Below, one piece after another: positions 49,603 to 61,600 of a stretch of 64,000 nt of DNA. How positions within the stretch are numbered: position 1 is the stretch's first letter; the number at the start of each line of letters is the position of its first letter. The position numbers and the translations under genes were made by a program. Origin of the DNA: Formicarius rufipectus (Eukaryota; Chordata; Aves; Passeriformes; Formicariidae). A model generated the notes under the pieces. That model was not told where the DNA came from, ran no database searches, and was given only the letters and a program-made list of their open reading frames with translations. Where the stretch lies: NCBI GenBank assembly GCA_013399695.1, contig VXAU01002306.1, positions 26,583-90,582 on the forward strand, written 5' to 3'.

Positions 49603-49656
49603 TTCTTCTTTTTTTTTTTTTTTTTCCCTTCCCCCCCCCCCTTTTTTTTTTTTTTT
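49603..49656. repeat. Poly-T/poly-C/poly-T pyrimidine tract
   Basis: A long T run, a C run of about 11, then a second T run of 15. Simple low-complexity sequence. Confidence 0.95.
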
Positions 49657-52079
49657 ATGAAGAACACATTGTGGTTTTGCTTATAACTTGAGTGGGCTTT
49701 ATTCTTTTACAAGGATATGTTGTGAATATTTAATGGTGGACGGGGCATCTGTTCAAGGACTTTCTGTGCCAACAAAGCAGCATTGCAAAATAGCAGCTCT
49801 ATCTTTTCATTTTCCTCCTCGATGGTAGTTTTTTGGTTTTTGTTTTGTTTTGGTTTTCAAATGGAAAACAAAATAGAATGTAACCCCGCTCATCTTGGTG
49901 TTCAAGATGGGCACCTTGTTATGTTGGTTGCCTTGAACTCTCTTTACATGACTGCTTGGTCCCTCCACGAAAAAAGATGGCTGAGTTCCTGGCAGAAGGC
50001 TTCCCAGATTGCCTGGTGTCTGCTCCTAAGAGTACTGCCACCTTAGGAAACCTGCCTAAAGCTCCTGTTCCATCCAAAAGATTGTGGTTCCTATTAGGGG
50101 CCTGGCTGAATACAGCAACCCTTCACCAGCCTGATCCCACGGGTGTGTAGGTAGGGGCTGGAGGAGTAGGGGACCGTTTTTATCCCTCACTTACAGAGGG
50201 AGCTCCTGATGTACTGAAGGCAGCCTGGGAAAGAGAGCAAAAGCACAAATAAAGGCTTTAGGCTTAACTCTATGGGATTACAACTGCTGGCGCTGGCGTT
50301 TCCCAGAGATTGTAGAGTTATTTCCGAGCCCACCTGTTTAGAAAGTCATTTGAGGTAGATAAGGACAGTGACTTATTGCTGAGAAAAGACTTCTGGTTAG
50401 GAGATATTTACCTGAGCTAATCTGTCTTAGGCTGGCTCTAAAAACAACAGCAGTGCTTTTATGGAGTTATCAGGTAGTTGGGATTTCCTTTGGCGTGCCA
50501 GTGATATTTTTTCTTCCTTCCCAAAAGCTGCTCACCTAGGGAAGGCTGGGGTTTGCCTTCCTGCCTTTCCACAACTGCCTGATAAAGATGTTGGCTTAAC
50601 TGAAAAGCTGGGTTTTTAGGGATGTGAGTTTTAGCTCTAAGACGGTTGGAAGGCAGATGATGCATTTCCTCAGTGCCTTTGGTGTCAATTGGATGTAGCA
50701 TTTCACAGTTTTTGGCTGTGTGCTATACTGAAGAGGGTCTGGCTGATCTTTTGGAAGCAATTTTTCTTTTAATTACCCTGTCCTTGGTTAGTTTTAGGCT
50801 GTGATAGTGAAACAATAATGAATAATAAAGCAAAACAGGGCAGAGGATGTGAAAACGTATTGCCCATGTCCCATTAGCACAAATAGTCTTGATTCTAGAG
50901 CAAAAAATCCCTTCTTTAACTGTATTAAGATAAGTTACTGTATATGTGCAAGCTGTGTATGTGTGTTTCTGTGTGCACATACATACAGACATTAAAGGAA
51001 TGTTTAACATGGGAAAAGCTCCACTCAATTAGCCAGGTATGAAGTGGGAGTGTCTCCATAGACTCAGCTTGAACTGAAAACCAGTAGGAGCCAGAGTAAG
51101 CTCCAACACTGAGATCTATCAGAGTGTCTCCAAGAGGAAATAGCAGAAGCACCATTGCTTGGACTAGCTAAAGCTCTACTGGAAAAGGCAGTGGGTAATA
51201 ATATATGGTATGGAAGGAATAATATTGTAGCAGCCAGGAGATGGATTAGATGAGTTAAAAGGTTTTTCCATTTTCTGACTTCTGTAATATCCTGTGCAAG
51301 GGATGATCTGAACTTTTTTTCCTTAATGAGTGCTCACATTATGAGTAATTTGATGAGGCCACCAGAGAAGTATTGGCAGCGCATCCCAAGCCATACCATG
51401 TCTCTCCATCAGCCTTGGAAAGGATATTTATTTTAGCGAGTGCCAAAACTTGTTCACAGACAACTCTTGCAAGAAAATTATTTACAAAAGGGCAAATGGG
51501 AAAAAAAGAGAAGCTTCTTTTTTTTTTTTTTTTAACCCTGGCATCATTACCTCTTCCCCCTCCTGGTAACCCCCACAAAGAAAACCTCTCCTCCACCCCC
51601 CCTGCCTGCAAAACCACTCCAGCCCTTGTTTGGTCAGATTGGGCTGTGAACACATGTTCAAATGTTAAAAACTTCTGGGATATTGGCTCTGTCTTTTACA
51701 CTCTGTGTTTGCCTTAGGAGAGTCAGATTCTGTCTCCTTTCCTCACCTTTTATTTTTTGGCAGGGTTGCCAAAGCAGCCTGCAAACCCTTTTGTGAGGCA
51801 GTGTCTCCGAGCCCCATCTCACAGGAATGTTCTGATGCAGAAGTCAAGCGACAGCGTGTGGCCTCGCCATAGTGACACAGGCGAGTCACAGCGATGCAGC
51901 ACATCCAGTCAGATTGCATATTTTGGTGCATTTTTTTGCTCTAAAAGAACAAGCTCATCTGTTGAGTTTGTGTTCGTAGTTTGCAGTTCAATAGCTCTGG
52001 CAGCACCAGGATTTATTAACAGTAATGTTATGAAAAAAACCTTACCGCGGGGATATTAAACTATTACAATAAGTTGAGG

Positions 52080-52960
52080 AAATATTTTCTTTTGAAAGAG
52101 GAAAAGGCTGGCTTTGTCTGCAGCATGACCGTGTCATATGGACTGTGTTTTCTTGCTGCGCTGAAAAAGCAACGAGGAGTTTGAAATGCCAAAGCCAGCT
52201 CACACTTCAACAGCATTATCAGGCTGACTCACTGCTCTCAGCCAAGGAAAAGACTGTGCAAACTTTGCACAGGCTTTTTTTCCGCCCCCCAGCCTCAGAG
52301 ATGCATTTCTAATAAAACAACTTCCTTCTCAGTGTTTAGTATTTCCTCAAACGTGCAAGCTGGTCCCATGGGATAAACAGAATCGAGTTTGCAGCTTCCG
52401 AGTTGAATTTTTTTCTTCTCCCCCCTCCCTAGCAGGTCACCTCAACTTGGCAACTTTTTACAGCCTTGCCTGAATATAAAGCAGGTCCCAGGGTTGGTCT
52501 AAACCGATTCAGGCAGCCTGAAAAATAGGCGAGGGGACTCCACGCGTTCTTTTTATCACTCTCTCTCAACACGCCGGTGGCTGATGAAGAAAGGAGGTTG
52601 CAGTCTTATGACTTTATGGATAGCGATCCAACCATTTTTTGGCTACTTTGCAAGTGCAGGAACCCCCGTTTATTCTTTAGGAGGCCAGAATGTGTGAGGA
52701 TCTGCTATAAATTCAGGCTCTGTTCTTAGACTACACCATGCACTGCTTTTGTAATGCAAATGGCAGGCACAAAGTGTCCCTTTGATAATGTGCAGTCGGG
52801 AGACAAAAAAAGCATTCACTGCAACAGTAAAACTAATTCATAAAGCTGAGATACAATAGGAAAGCATTATGGATATTAAAAAAAAATAGTAATTTCTCAT
52901 AGATCAACTTGATCGCTAATGTAAACAGTTCAAATGCAAACCAGGAGGAGGTAGGGGAAG
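52080..52960. promoter_or_regulatory. Candidate conserved element R with octamer and TCF-like sites
   Basis: Long repeat-poor block. Sites include a perfect POU octamer ATGCAAAT (52754-52761), a TCF/LEF-like CCTTTGAT (52779-52786) followed by aatg, a TGTCA near 52133, and homeodomain or SOX-like stretches such as ctaattcataaag and cttgatcgctaatg. CpGs persist (accgtgtc, aaaaagcaacgagg, taaaccgattc, cacgcgttc, cacgccggtgg, tagcgatcc). Octamer and TCF sites fit a neural or progenitor enhancer. This is inference. Confidence 0.45.
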
Positions 52961-53139
52961 GGGAGAGACCCAAACGGCTGAGCTGCCACCTTAGCTAACC
53001 CTTGACAAGTTTAAGTAAAGCAAGAATTTAGAGTTCAGCATAAAATCAATGTGCAGTTTGTCACAGGAGGGCTGAACCTTGGGCTTTAGTCTGGATACTG
53101 GGGCTGGATTTCTCTTCGAAAACAAGAAAAACGTAGTGT

Positions 53140-53186
53140 GGGGTTTTTTTTTTTGTTTGGTTTGTTGTTTTTTGTGGTTTTTTTCC
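53140..53186. repeat. T/G-rich low-complexity tract
   Basis: T runs separated by single or double G bases. Simple repeat. Confidence 0.85.
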
Positions 53187-54384
53187 CATAAGAAAACAGT
53201 TAATAGACACTCCTGAGGGCATAAATTTTAGGGATGCAGTTTCTCTCCTCCACCTCCCAGAGTTTAGCTCAAGGTCATCTCACCTTGGTGCCTTACTCTG
53301 AGCTCTGGAGGAGGCAGAGGGCTGGAGGAAGGGGATAAAAGGACTTCCGAAATGGCTCTGCCGGTGCGGTCAGCCAAGCGACGGCGCTGCCACGATAAGG
53401 GTGATGCTGGATGGTTGCCACAACCTCCTTCTAGCGTAGCATGCAACCTTTAGCTTAGGGATTGCTCCTGCCTCGGAGCTATGGTAGGGCTGGCTGGCAG
53501 CCTTGGTGTGGGGTTCGGTGCCCCAAGGAATTAGTAACTCGGGGCAGGGTGAGGATGGGGTGGTTTTGCTTCCCCATTATCTCAGCAGTCAACTCTGGGC
53601 AGGATTATTCTCCTTTTTTTCTGCCACCATCAGGGATGCACTGCTACGGCAGAGAGGGAGGGAGGGAGTGTTTGGTGCTGGGTTACGGATAAGATAAAGT
53701 CTGTCACTGTCCTGGCATCCAGCATTTGCCGCCTGTGGTGGAAAATTTGAGGAAAGGAGTACATTTGGACAAGGTGCAGAGTTAAGAGACAAACTTGGCT
53801 GCTTTCCATCTGTATCTACTGGAGACTTTACCCACCATCTGTAGTCAAAGGTGATAAAAAAAAAAAGTCTTTATTTTTTTTTTTCTAAAAATGCTCTCAG
53901 CTGCATTAAAAAAGGGGGCCTTTATTAAGACTACTGCTTGTTAAATACCATTCATAAAACAGTGCAGAGAAAATATGATGGAAAGTTACATTTTTCCTTC
54001 TGTCACTTTGATTTCTTTGTTACTGCTAAAACGACTGCTCTGACTCATATTTTGCATAGTTATTTTTACCTTTTCAAATGTTCCTTAACTGTTCATATTA
54101 CCCTGGGCAAATCCCCCAGGGATAATTTTCATTTGCATGCAGACTTTGATGGTGTTATTAAGCAATCACTTTCTGTACTAAGTCATTATTAAAAGTAATA
54201 CCACAGAGCCTCAAAAACACATTAATGGTGCCAAACACTCCGCATTTCAGTGCTAGATTTATGGAAAGGGAAAAGCACAAGGCCTCATATCATTTGGTGG
54301 ATGCAGCTCTGTAGTGCTGGAGCAGCAGCAGGCTTGATCAGAAAATATCAGAGCCAAATTCTGAGCCCTTATCTGTTGTCAGCC

Positions 54385-54406
54385 TTTTTTTTTTTTTTTT
54401 TTTTTT
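54385..54406. repeat. Poly-T tract
   Basis: Twenty-two consecutive T bases. Confidence 0.95.
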
Positions 54407-54559
54407 GTTAACCTGCCTGCTTCCTACTTGTTTTTCCCCTTGGATTTGCCCTTTTCCTCTGGCCTTGGCAAGAAAGCCTGTCTGCAGTCTTCCAGTATAC
54501 ACACAAGCTGGGCTGGTTCTGGGAAGGAGGGTCGGCTTTCCCATCTGTAATCACTGTTT

Positions 54560-54840
54560 TATGGCTTTCACTCGAGGTGTTAATGCAGATCAAATGGAAA
54601 ACACTCCAGCATGAGCGTTACAGCTTCTCATGCTGCCCCGCATAAGGTCCCAATCGTTAATTCTGATTATAAGACCTAAAGGTAATTCTGTTTGCTCTCC
54701 TAATGCATTGCAGCTCTCCCGGTGGTCCAGCGTCTCTTTTCTCCAATTCCCATCTTGATCAATTGTTTGCAAATAATTAAGCTTTTAAGAGATAATGGTA
54801 GGAGCTAATGTACACAACAAAGTAAAGGTCTCAAGTCACT
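54560..54840. promoter_or_regulatory. Candidate conserved element S
   Basis: Repeat-free block with homeodomain cores (ggtgttaatgcag, aatcgttaattctgattataag, ctcctaatgcattgc, caaataattaagc) and CpGs (cactcgagg, gagcgttac, ccccgcataag, ctcccggtgg, cagcgtc). The mix of AT-rich cores and retained CpGs is typical of developmental enhancers. Confidence 0.42.
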
Positions 54841-54954
54841 GTTTATTGAACAGTTTGCTTTGATATCCCAAAGTGATCCAGAGCAATAGGTGGACTTGTC
54901 AGCCCGAGTCAGTGTGGTGTTTTTCAGTCATACTTCCGTATATATTTATATATT

Positions 54955-55055
54955 TCATAGGATTGTAGAATATCCAAAGTTGAGAGGGACCCATGAGGAT
55001 CAAATCCAAGTTTGTTCCTCACAGGCTACCTTAAACAAAACTATTTGTCTAAAAT
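54955..55055 (-). mobile_element. CR1 LINE 3'-end fragment, degraded
   Basis: tcataggattgtagaatatc, then agttgagagggacccatgagg and atcaaatccaag, follows the reverse complement of a CR1 3' end (pattern: tcatagaat..., ...gggaccca..., ...gagtccaa). It is truncated and mutated, in minus orientation like the copy at 37421. The downstream edge is uncertain and grades into TA-rich sequence. Confidence 0.65.
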
Positions 55056-55059
55056 ATAT

Positions 55060-55150
55060 ATTTGTACATGTATTTTATACTTACTCATGCAAATATAATA
55101 TGCACATATACACAAAAATATATATACCCATATCTATGTGTATCTGTCTT
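55060..55150. repeat. TA/CA-rich degenerate simple repeat
   Basis: AT-rich stretch with repeated tatata, acatata and atatgca units directly after the CR1 fragment. Open frames through it are chance. Confidence 0.7.
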
Positions 55151-55289
55151 TATCCCTGTAAACAACCACTGGAAACTTTCAGAAGGCACCTGTCGTTCTT
55201 GCACGGGTGGAAAAAAGACCAACAGCAACAGTTTTGAATGAATTTCCTATTTCTTCATAAAATGGCAGTTCTCAGGGTTCCCCCTTTTC

Positions 55290-55960
55290 TCCCTGTTGCA
55301 ATGTGATGTCTGCCTTTGCCCGTAGCACAGGCCTTCCGAGCCCTGTGGGTGGGAATGCAACAAGGCTTTGAATATTTTTATAGCAACCTAGCCTGTGGCA
55401 CGCTGATTCTTTGTCAAGTAATTTTTATTATTTTATTTATTTTATTTTTAGCCTACAAAGGAACAACCCATATGATCCACAGAAAGCTTATATAATAAGG
55501 ATGCCTAGTGTTTAAGATTACTTTAAACCACACCGAAGCATAGTTAAAAAACCTGCCGCATTGTGAGCCTTTAGCTGAGAGGGATTAGCTATGTGAAATC
55601 CCAGGCTGTCATGTGATTATGGCAATTACAGATTTATCATGAAATTAAGAGTTTATGCTGTACTAGGATATGAAAAAAAAATAAAATCAGATGACCTTAA
55701 ACATACCACAATTTGAGGAATTTGGGGGTGGGGACTTTTAAAGCAATTATTTTTACAGTGACTGTATTATTCTGATGGCTAATTTTATCCAGTCTTGTCT
55801 GTTTGGAAAAAAGTCCAGAACAATTGAAAATTGCTTAATGGAGACAGACTTCTCAATTCCAATAGCTAGGGGCTGTCTAGTAATTATTGCTTGCTGCATG
55901 AAATTAGACACAGTTTGTTCAATTACTTAAAATTAGATCACATGTAAGGTGGCAAAGCAA
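55290..55960. promoter_or_regulatory. Candidate conserved element T
   Basis: Block with gcccgtagcac, ccttccgagcc, ggcacgctgattc, then homeodomain-rich sequence (aagattactttaaacc, gggattagc, gtgattatggcaattacag, gaaattaagag, ttattctgatggctaatttta, agtaattattgc). A TALE half-site TGTCA (55607-55611) precedes TGATTATGG (55614-55622) by two bases. A TTTAT-rich simple tract at 55425-55450 lies inside. Confidence 0.42.
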
Positions 55961-57437
55961 AATAGGAAAAGAAAAAAAGAGAATAATTCTGTCCTTGCTT
56001 GATAGCAAAGTAATGAAATGGGAAGTAAGCTGTAAAGATGAAAATGTTACAAATCATCTCTGCAGGTTAGTTGATTTCTTTTTTAAGGGAATCAAAATGT
56101 TGTATTCAGATAGATGGACATAAGTCAAAAGTCAAGTATGACTTTGTTGTGGGTGAATGTGTATAGAGGGCAGACAATAAAAAGCATGCTAGAGTTTTGC
56201 AAGTGTAAAGTACAAATTACCCATAAAAAAAGAAGTAGAAACCCCTTCCTTCTGTTTTCCACTTTGCAGTTCTGGAGCTGTTTTAACACACACAGAAAAC
56301 GCAGGGGCTGGTTTACAGGTGTACAGATTAGCTGTGGGCTTCCTGTCAAGAAAACAGTATTTTTTAAAGAATTGAAAATTTCCCAATGTTTTTGGGTGAA
56401 AAAAAAAAAAAATTAAATTCTCTTATGGAGCTGATGGCCACAGTGGTGGCCTTTGAAATGGGCATACTGAGTTAAGGGAAATTGCTGGAGTTAAAAGAAA
56501 AATTCCCGTTTGGTAAGATGAGGTGATACAGGCGTGTAACATAACCATCATGTCATAACCGGACTGTGATGTTTACAAGAATATATAAAATCTGCTAAAT
56601 AGTTACGATACCAATAAGATTGTGGAATTTTATGAGGTCTTAAATTCTTATGCTTTACAAGGTTTCAGTTTACATCTCGTGTAATATTGCACTGAAGAAT
56701 ACATCCAGTCAATATGGGAATGTTTGGGGGGGGAAAAGGGATGAGTGTGTAACAGCAAATACTTTGTGACAATCAGCTGCTAAATGGTGTTGGGATAGGT
56801 CTAAGCAGTTACATCAAATTCTCTTTGATGAAGTGCTGTTAAGGTCCTTACTAACAGGCCGGGTCTGAAGCTGATGTGTACTGAGGCTTGGGCATCCAGG
56901 TTAGGACCTGAACCAGATCCTCAAAACAGGACTTTTCCTTGAAATTGTTACATTTGCAATATTCAGCCATTTCCTTTTGGGACAGTGACAATTTTACACA
57001 GAAGGAAAGGACGGAAAGGGTATTTTTACACTTTGGACTTGGCTGTCTTTTTTGCTGTTGATTTATTAAGCAATCTGTATTCATGCAGAAGCGAATTTTC
57101 TGAGAAAGCAAATCAAGTTCTCACAAGAAACTTAACTTATGATTGAATTTTAACATTATCTTCAATTAAAGCAGTATTTATTTTCTGTCTCTTAGGATTA
57201 GTGCAGCACAGCCATGTTAATGTCAGGCAAAAATGTGCTGATTGTTGACCTTGTGTTGGCCTGAGTTCAAAACCCAGGCGTTTGTTTACGTTCAGGATGC
57301 TGATCTTATTTGCAAATTATTTTGGGGCACTGGCAAGTTTTGCCTTCACTCTCTCAGAAAACATCAGTGTGTTTTAGTTTTACAGAGAAATGCTTTATCA
57401 CATTCTGTATTGTTCAGTGAAATACAGAAAAAAAGGC

Positions 57438-57453
57438 AAAAAAAAAAAAAAAA
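57438..57453. repeat. Poly-A tract
   Basis: Sixteen consecutive A bases, 345 bases before the exon at 57799. Confidence 0.9.
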
Positions 57454-57559
57454 GATGATTAGACTCTAATCGGTCATTTGAGACAAGTACAAAAAACTTG
57501 CAGCTCATGCAACAAATATCCTTCTCGAGTATCAAGGTACTGTCAGTATCCTAAGCAGT

Positions 57560-57720
57560 TATTTCTCCACTTCACTAATCTTTATAATTGGCTTGTCTTT
57601 TACTGCCATTAATTAAGTGATGTAGTAGCCCATTAATAATTATAAAAGAGTGACACACCTCAGCATTTTCACCTTTCAGTAATAGATGTCACGCTTCAGT
57701 TTTGTTTTGGTTTAGTTTTG
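57560..57720. promoter_or_regulatory. Candidate exon-proximal element U
   Basis: AT-rich block about 80-240 bases upstream of the exon at 57799. It has ctttataattgg, gccattaattaagtg, cccattaataattataaa and two TALE-type sites (gagtgacacacc and agatgtcacgc). It could regulate transcription or splicing of the adjacent exon. Support is motif content only. Confidence 0.35.
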
Positions 57721-57798
57721 TTTTTTAAATTTAAGATAAAAAGTAGGTCAACAAAGCTCATTGTTTTAAATATATATATTTATTTTGGTGTCTTATAG

Positions 57799-57875
57799 CA
57801 CCCTTACCCTTCAGAAGAACAGAAAAAGCAGTTGGCACAAGACACAGGGCTCACTATACTTCAAGTGAACAATTG
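57799..57875 (+). CDS. MEIS1: MEIS1 coding exon (human exon 9 equivalent): TALE loop, helix 2 and start of recognition helix
   Basis: This 77-bp exon encodes 25 complete residues plus the first two bases of a Trp codon. It opens His-Pro-Tyr-Pro, the TALE-specific three-residue loop between helices 1 and 2. Helix 2 follows (Glu-Glu-Gln-Lys-Lys-Gln-Leu-Ala), then the turn and the start of helix 3 (Ile-Leu-Gln-Val-Asn-Asn-Trp). The Trp is homeodomain position 48. The remaining recognition-helix residues (Phe-Ile-Asn-Ala-Arg-Arg) come from the next exon, outside the window. The acceptor is tgtcttatag and the donor ttg/gtaagt is near consensus. Phase 0 at the start matches the phase-0 end of the previous exon. 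Skipping it would remove the loop and shift the frame. Confidence 0.98.
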
Positions 57876-58583
57876 GTAAGTAATTTTCCTTAGTGTTTCT
57901 ATACAGCCGCTGGCACCCTCTGGCTAATGCTTTGTGGTTTTGGGGACACACCTTGCCCTTGTTGTTCCCCTCCCCAGCATTTACTGATGCAAAAGGGATA
58001 TAGCCAAGTGAGTGGTTTCAGATGTAGGAACTAGGAGGGTTGCTACTGTATTTTATTTTCCCATCATTTGGGCAGATTTCAGTGTATTCACATTTGGGTG
58101 CCAGTCCTTCTTCTGGCTGAGGACATGTGTTCTTCAACAGGAAGGCACATCCATTTGCAGAACACTGGTCTTGGAAGAGTTTCAGATGTTGGGTGAAAAA
58201 ACGAGGCAATTGGTCCCGTTTCTGCCAAGTGTATTGTTATTTGGGGGTGCTGTCATGCTTTTTTAATTGTTGTAAGTGGCGTTTTTCTTTTTGACTGACA
58301 TCCTTGTGTCTCTTTATGGGTTTGTTTTAAAAATCCGGTTTTTGAAAGCTTGAGTAAACTTTGAGGACAATCTGGTTCTTTGCTGCTGAAGTACAGTGTG
58401 GAGCAATTTTATTTGTTCATTCCAGCTAAGGGCTGGTGGAGCCCAAAGCTGTTACAGTAGTGATTTGTTTGAAGGAAATCAGGATCGGTGCTGTTCCTGC
58501 AGTAGATTTTGGGTTGCTAACTGTCCAGGGTGTGGTGAAGGCAACCAGTGAAAATTACTTGTGATTTAAGTATCATACAGCAG

Positions 58584-58614
58584 CAAACTTTTTTTTTTTT
58601 AAAAAAAAAGTTTG
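58584..58614. repeat. AT-rich inverted repeat (hairpin)
   Basis: caaac, twelve T, nine A, gtttg: a near-perfect palindrome of about 31 bases. It may extrude as a cruciform. In a bird intron it most likely arose from homopolymer expansion. No gene or terminator role can be assigned. Confidence 0.8.
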
Positions 58615-61600
58615 ATTTATTACCCTTTGATACTGCATCAAAATGTAGGCTCCTCCCACTATCCCAGAACAAGTGTCGTATTTGAAGTGTATTGCAATCT
58701 AATACCTTGTAAAACTAAGTGTATCTAATTAATTGTCCTAATATTTTTAGATCAGTGTTTATGATGGGAAACCTTATCCTCTTTGAAGTAATACCCAGAA
58801 AATGGCCAAGGCAAACAGCAAGCCTGCTGGGGAAAAGGGAGGGAGGAATGCCAGTTTGCAGACAAAAGTTTTTTTTCTGCTGTTCAATAAGTGTCAGAGA
58901 TTAATATTACTGAAGCTCTGATTACATGGCCTAATCCATTTTAGTGAATAAATTTGGTCTTGATGTCCATTGCACCTACATTAACAAACCCTCCTCTCTT
59001 AGAGAGAGTAGGAGCCTATGGGAGAGATTTCAGATATATTAAGCCCCATTACAGAAAATGTAATTTCTGTCAATATAATCCCATGTATTCTTCAATTTAG
59101 TACTTTAGAGATAACAAGCTACTTACAATATATTTGCCTTTGGAGGATTAATTTACAAAGTGCACTATCTGGGAGACGCAGGCGGGCTCACATAAGCATA
59201 GCTTGTAAGGGTTATCAATTTCTGTGACCCCACAGAAGCCCTGAGAGATCAATTTTTTGAAGCCCTTTAAGACGCTGAATAAAGGAAAATACCAAATACT
59301 TAGTGGATATGAAGTGTGCTTCCCAGATACTTTCAAAAGGAGGAATAAAAGGCACTAAACATTAAATTTATGTGTTATAAGGTAGCATAACCCAGAGTAT
59401 TTTGGCTCAGCCAGAAAAAATTGGTGCTTGCTTCAGCATTATATCCTCCAGCCTTCATCTGGGCATTACCCTAATTTATATGGTTGTCCTTCAGTTTAAC
59501 TATGGGCACTTTGGCCCATTGAGAAGTTGTGTGTATTCCTCAGGGTCTTATTTAACGAGGGGGTGGAGTTAAGGTTGTGCTGCTTCTGCCGGGTCTGGGA
59601 GTGTAGGATTCAACGTGGGCAAATGTGTCACGGTTTAGGATGGTCCATCAAAGAAATCTTTCAAGATGATGAACATGGGATGCCTTGAACTAAAGTTGGT
59701 TGACTTTCTCCCAAGTGACTTTCCAGGGTGTTTTTCAGTACCCACCTCACCTCGAATGTGAGGAGTTTTTACTTTGGCTTTTTGTCAGTTGTGTTCTTAT
59801 AAGTTCCTTATGTGTTAGTTAGAAAAGCAAAACAAAAAAAAGGAGGTCAAATCCAGTATAAATGAAGCCTTGTGGATGTAGGGCAGGCTTCCTCTGCTTG
59901 AGCTAGCTGCCATGGTGTTACAATTGCATAAATTATTGAGGCAATTCCCCTTCTCTCCCCAGTGAAACAAGGATTTAACACTATAGAGGCAGTTGGTGTT
60001 TCTTAAATCACAGGTGGGCAGAAATGCCAAAATATCACAATTCAGCCCCTGCTTTTTGTAATGGGTGCTAAGGAACAAGATGGTTGTGAAGCTGTTGCAG
60101 AGTGCACAGGTTGCATGGGAAATACCCATCTATAAGGTGACCAATGATGTATTCATCCCCTCCCAAATCCTGAAGGGTATGGGGCAACCCTCTTCAATCT
60201 TTTGTTGAATCCCTTTTCTTCCAAGGCAATGTGCTAAAGAAACTCTTCTTGCCTAAATAATTTGCTGCAGGGAAGAGCTAACATATCATTTCTGGTTAGT
60301 TTTGCCTTTCTTCAGCAAGCTCATAAGTCATTCAGCCACAACTCGCACAAAATTTTTTGCCTTCCTCCTTAGATTCTTCCAAACTTGTTAACACACATGT
60401 ACATTTTTGTATTAATGATGAGTCATTGTAAATCACTGTTGCAGAGATTAAATAAAATGCTGAAGGGCAGGCTGGGTGCAGATCAGTCATAAATTATTGG
60501 CAGCAACACAGCATGTGGGAATACATGAAATGTGCATGAAAAACATAAACTCATGTCTGGTAGCATGGTCATTAGCCCAGACTGGGAATGCTGGATTTTC
60601 TGGCTGGAACTAGAAGTTTGCCACAGAGCAGTCAGTGAAGAGAGTATTTGTTTTCTGCAGATTGAAAGCATTTGAACAATTTTTTTTTTGTCATATCTTG
60701 AATGCCTTTGCAGTATGTGCTGATTGCACACTTCAGTTCTGTGCCATAATGGAAAAGACTGTGCTGCTCACATGTGGGCTGCCCGGTGCTGGGGCTCCCC
60801 AGGATGATGCACATCAACTCCTGTTGATGGTGGGGGAGTCACAGGGGTGATGATGTGAGATGTGCCAGAAGATGTCTCTGTGGTAGGGCACATGTCTTCA
60901 AAAATACCACAGTTCCTTTGCCATGATCCTTTTCCTTGGTTTTTGTTTGTTTGTTTGTTTCCCTTTACCTCCCCTCCACGTGACAGCTTCACTTGCGAAT
61001 CACCAGCATTGCCTTTTAGGACCATCTTTTTGCCTCGGTTGAATGTTTCTGTTGCAGAAAGAGGGAGCCTTTCTCTGTTTGCAAAGTAAAAATAAGTCTA
61101 TGCCGTTCAGGTCTATGTTGTGTTGGTTGTTTAACCCAACTGCAGTTTAGTGTTCAGAGCCTGGTAACATGAACTAGAAGGGGCACTTGTATGATCTTGA
61201 CAGCATTGCCTATATGGACATGGTGGAGACCTGACCCAGTACAGGTTAATAAGGTGCTTTTCCCGGGTGATAAAAACTGATTGAAATATCCAGGAGGTGT
61301 GAGCCAATCACCTCTTGCCTCAGTTGAGAGCCAGCCAGGCTCTGTTGAACAATCTATACAGTTTTCTTGTTTACTACATCCCAGCTGAATCCCTTTCCAT
61401 TAACAACTAATGGTAAATAATTACTGGTGGTACTCTGTGAAGGAGAGAGAGCAATTCTCATCGAGGGCTGTATTAGGTGTCAGATGCTTGTTTATGTTTT
61501 AAAAAAGTCTTGGTACACACAGATAAATTATTGTATATTTGTGCCTATGTAACCTCTCTATATGTGACTGTCTCTCTATTTAGAGTTCTGTATAACTGTC

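Larger units (their letters stand above)
29151..57798 (+). other. MEIS1: MEIS1 intron 8 (about 28.6 kb)
   Basis: The intron runs from gtaagt at 29151 to the cttatag acceptor ending at 57798. It separates homeodomain helix 1 from the TALE loop and helix 2. In humans the corresponding intron carries the common restless-legs-syndrome risk haplotype and contains conserved forebrain enhancers (established knowledge). Candidate regulatory blocks are listed separately. In 29750-32190, 32210-33580, 34310-37420, 37560-38430, 42670-44340, 45750-48830, 49660-52070 and 52970-54380 I see ordinary intron sequence without a gene, RNA gene or intact transposon. Two CR1 fragments, an assembly gap and several homopolymer tracts are present. 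Confidence 0.93.
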
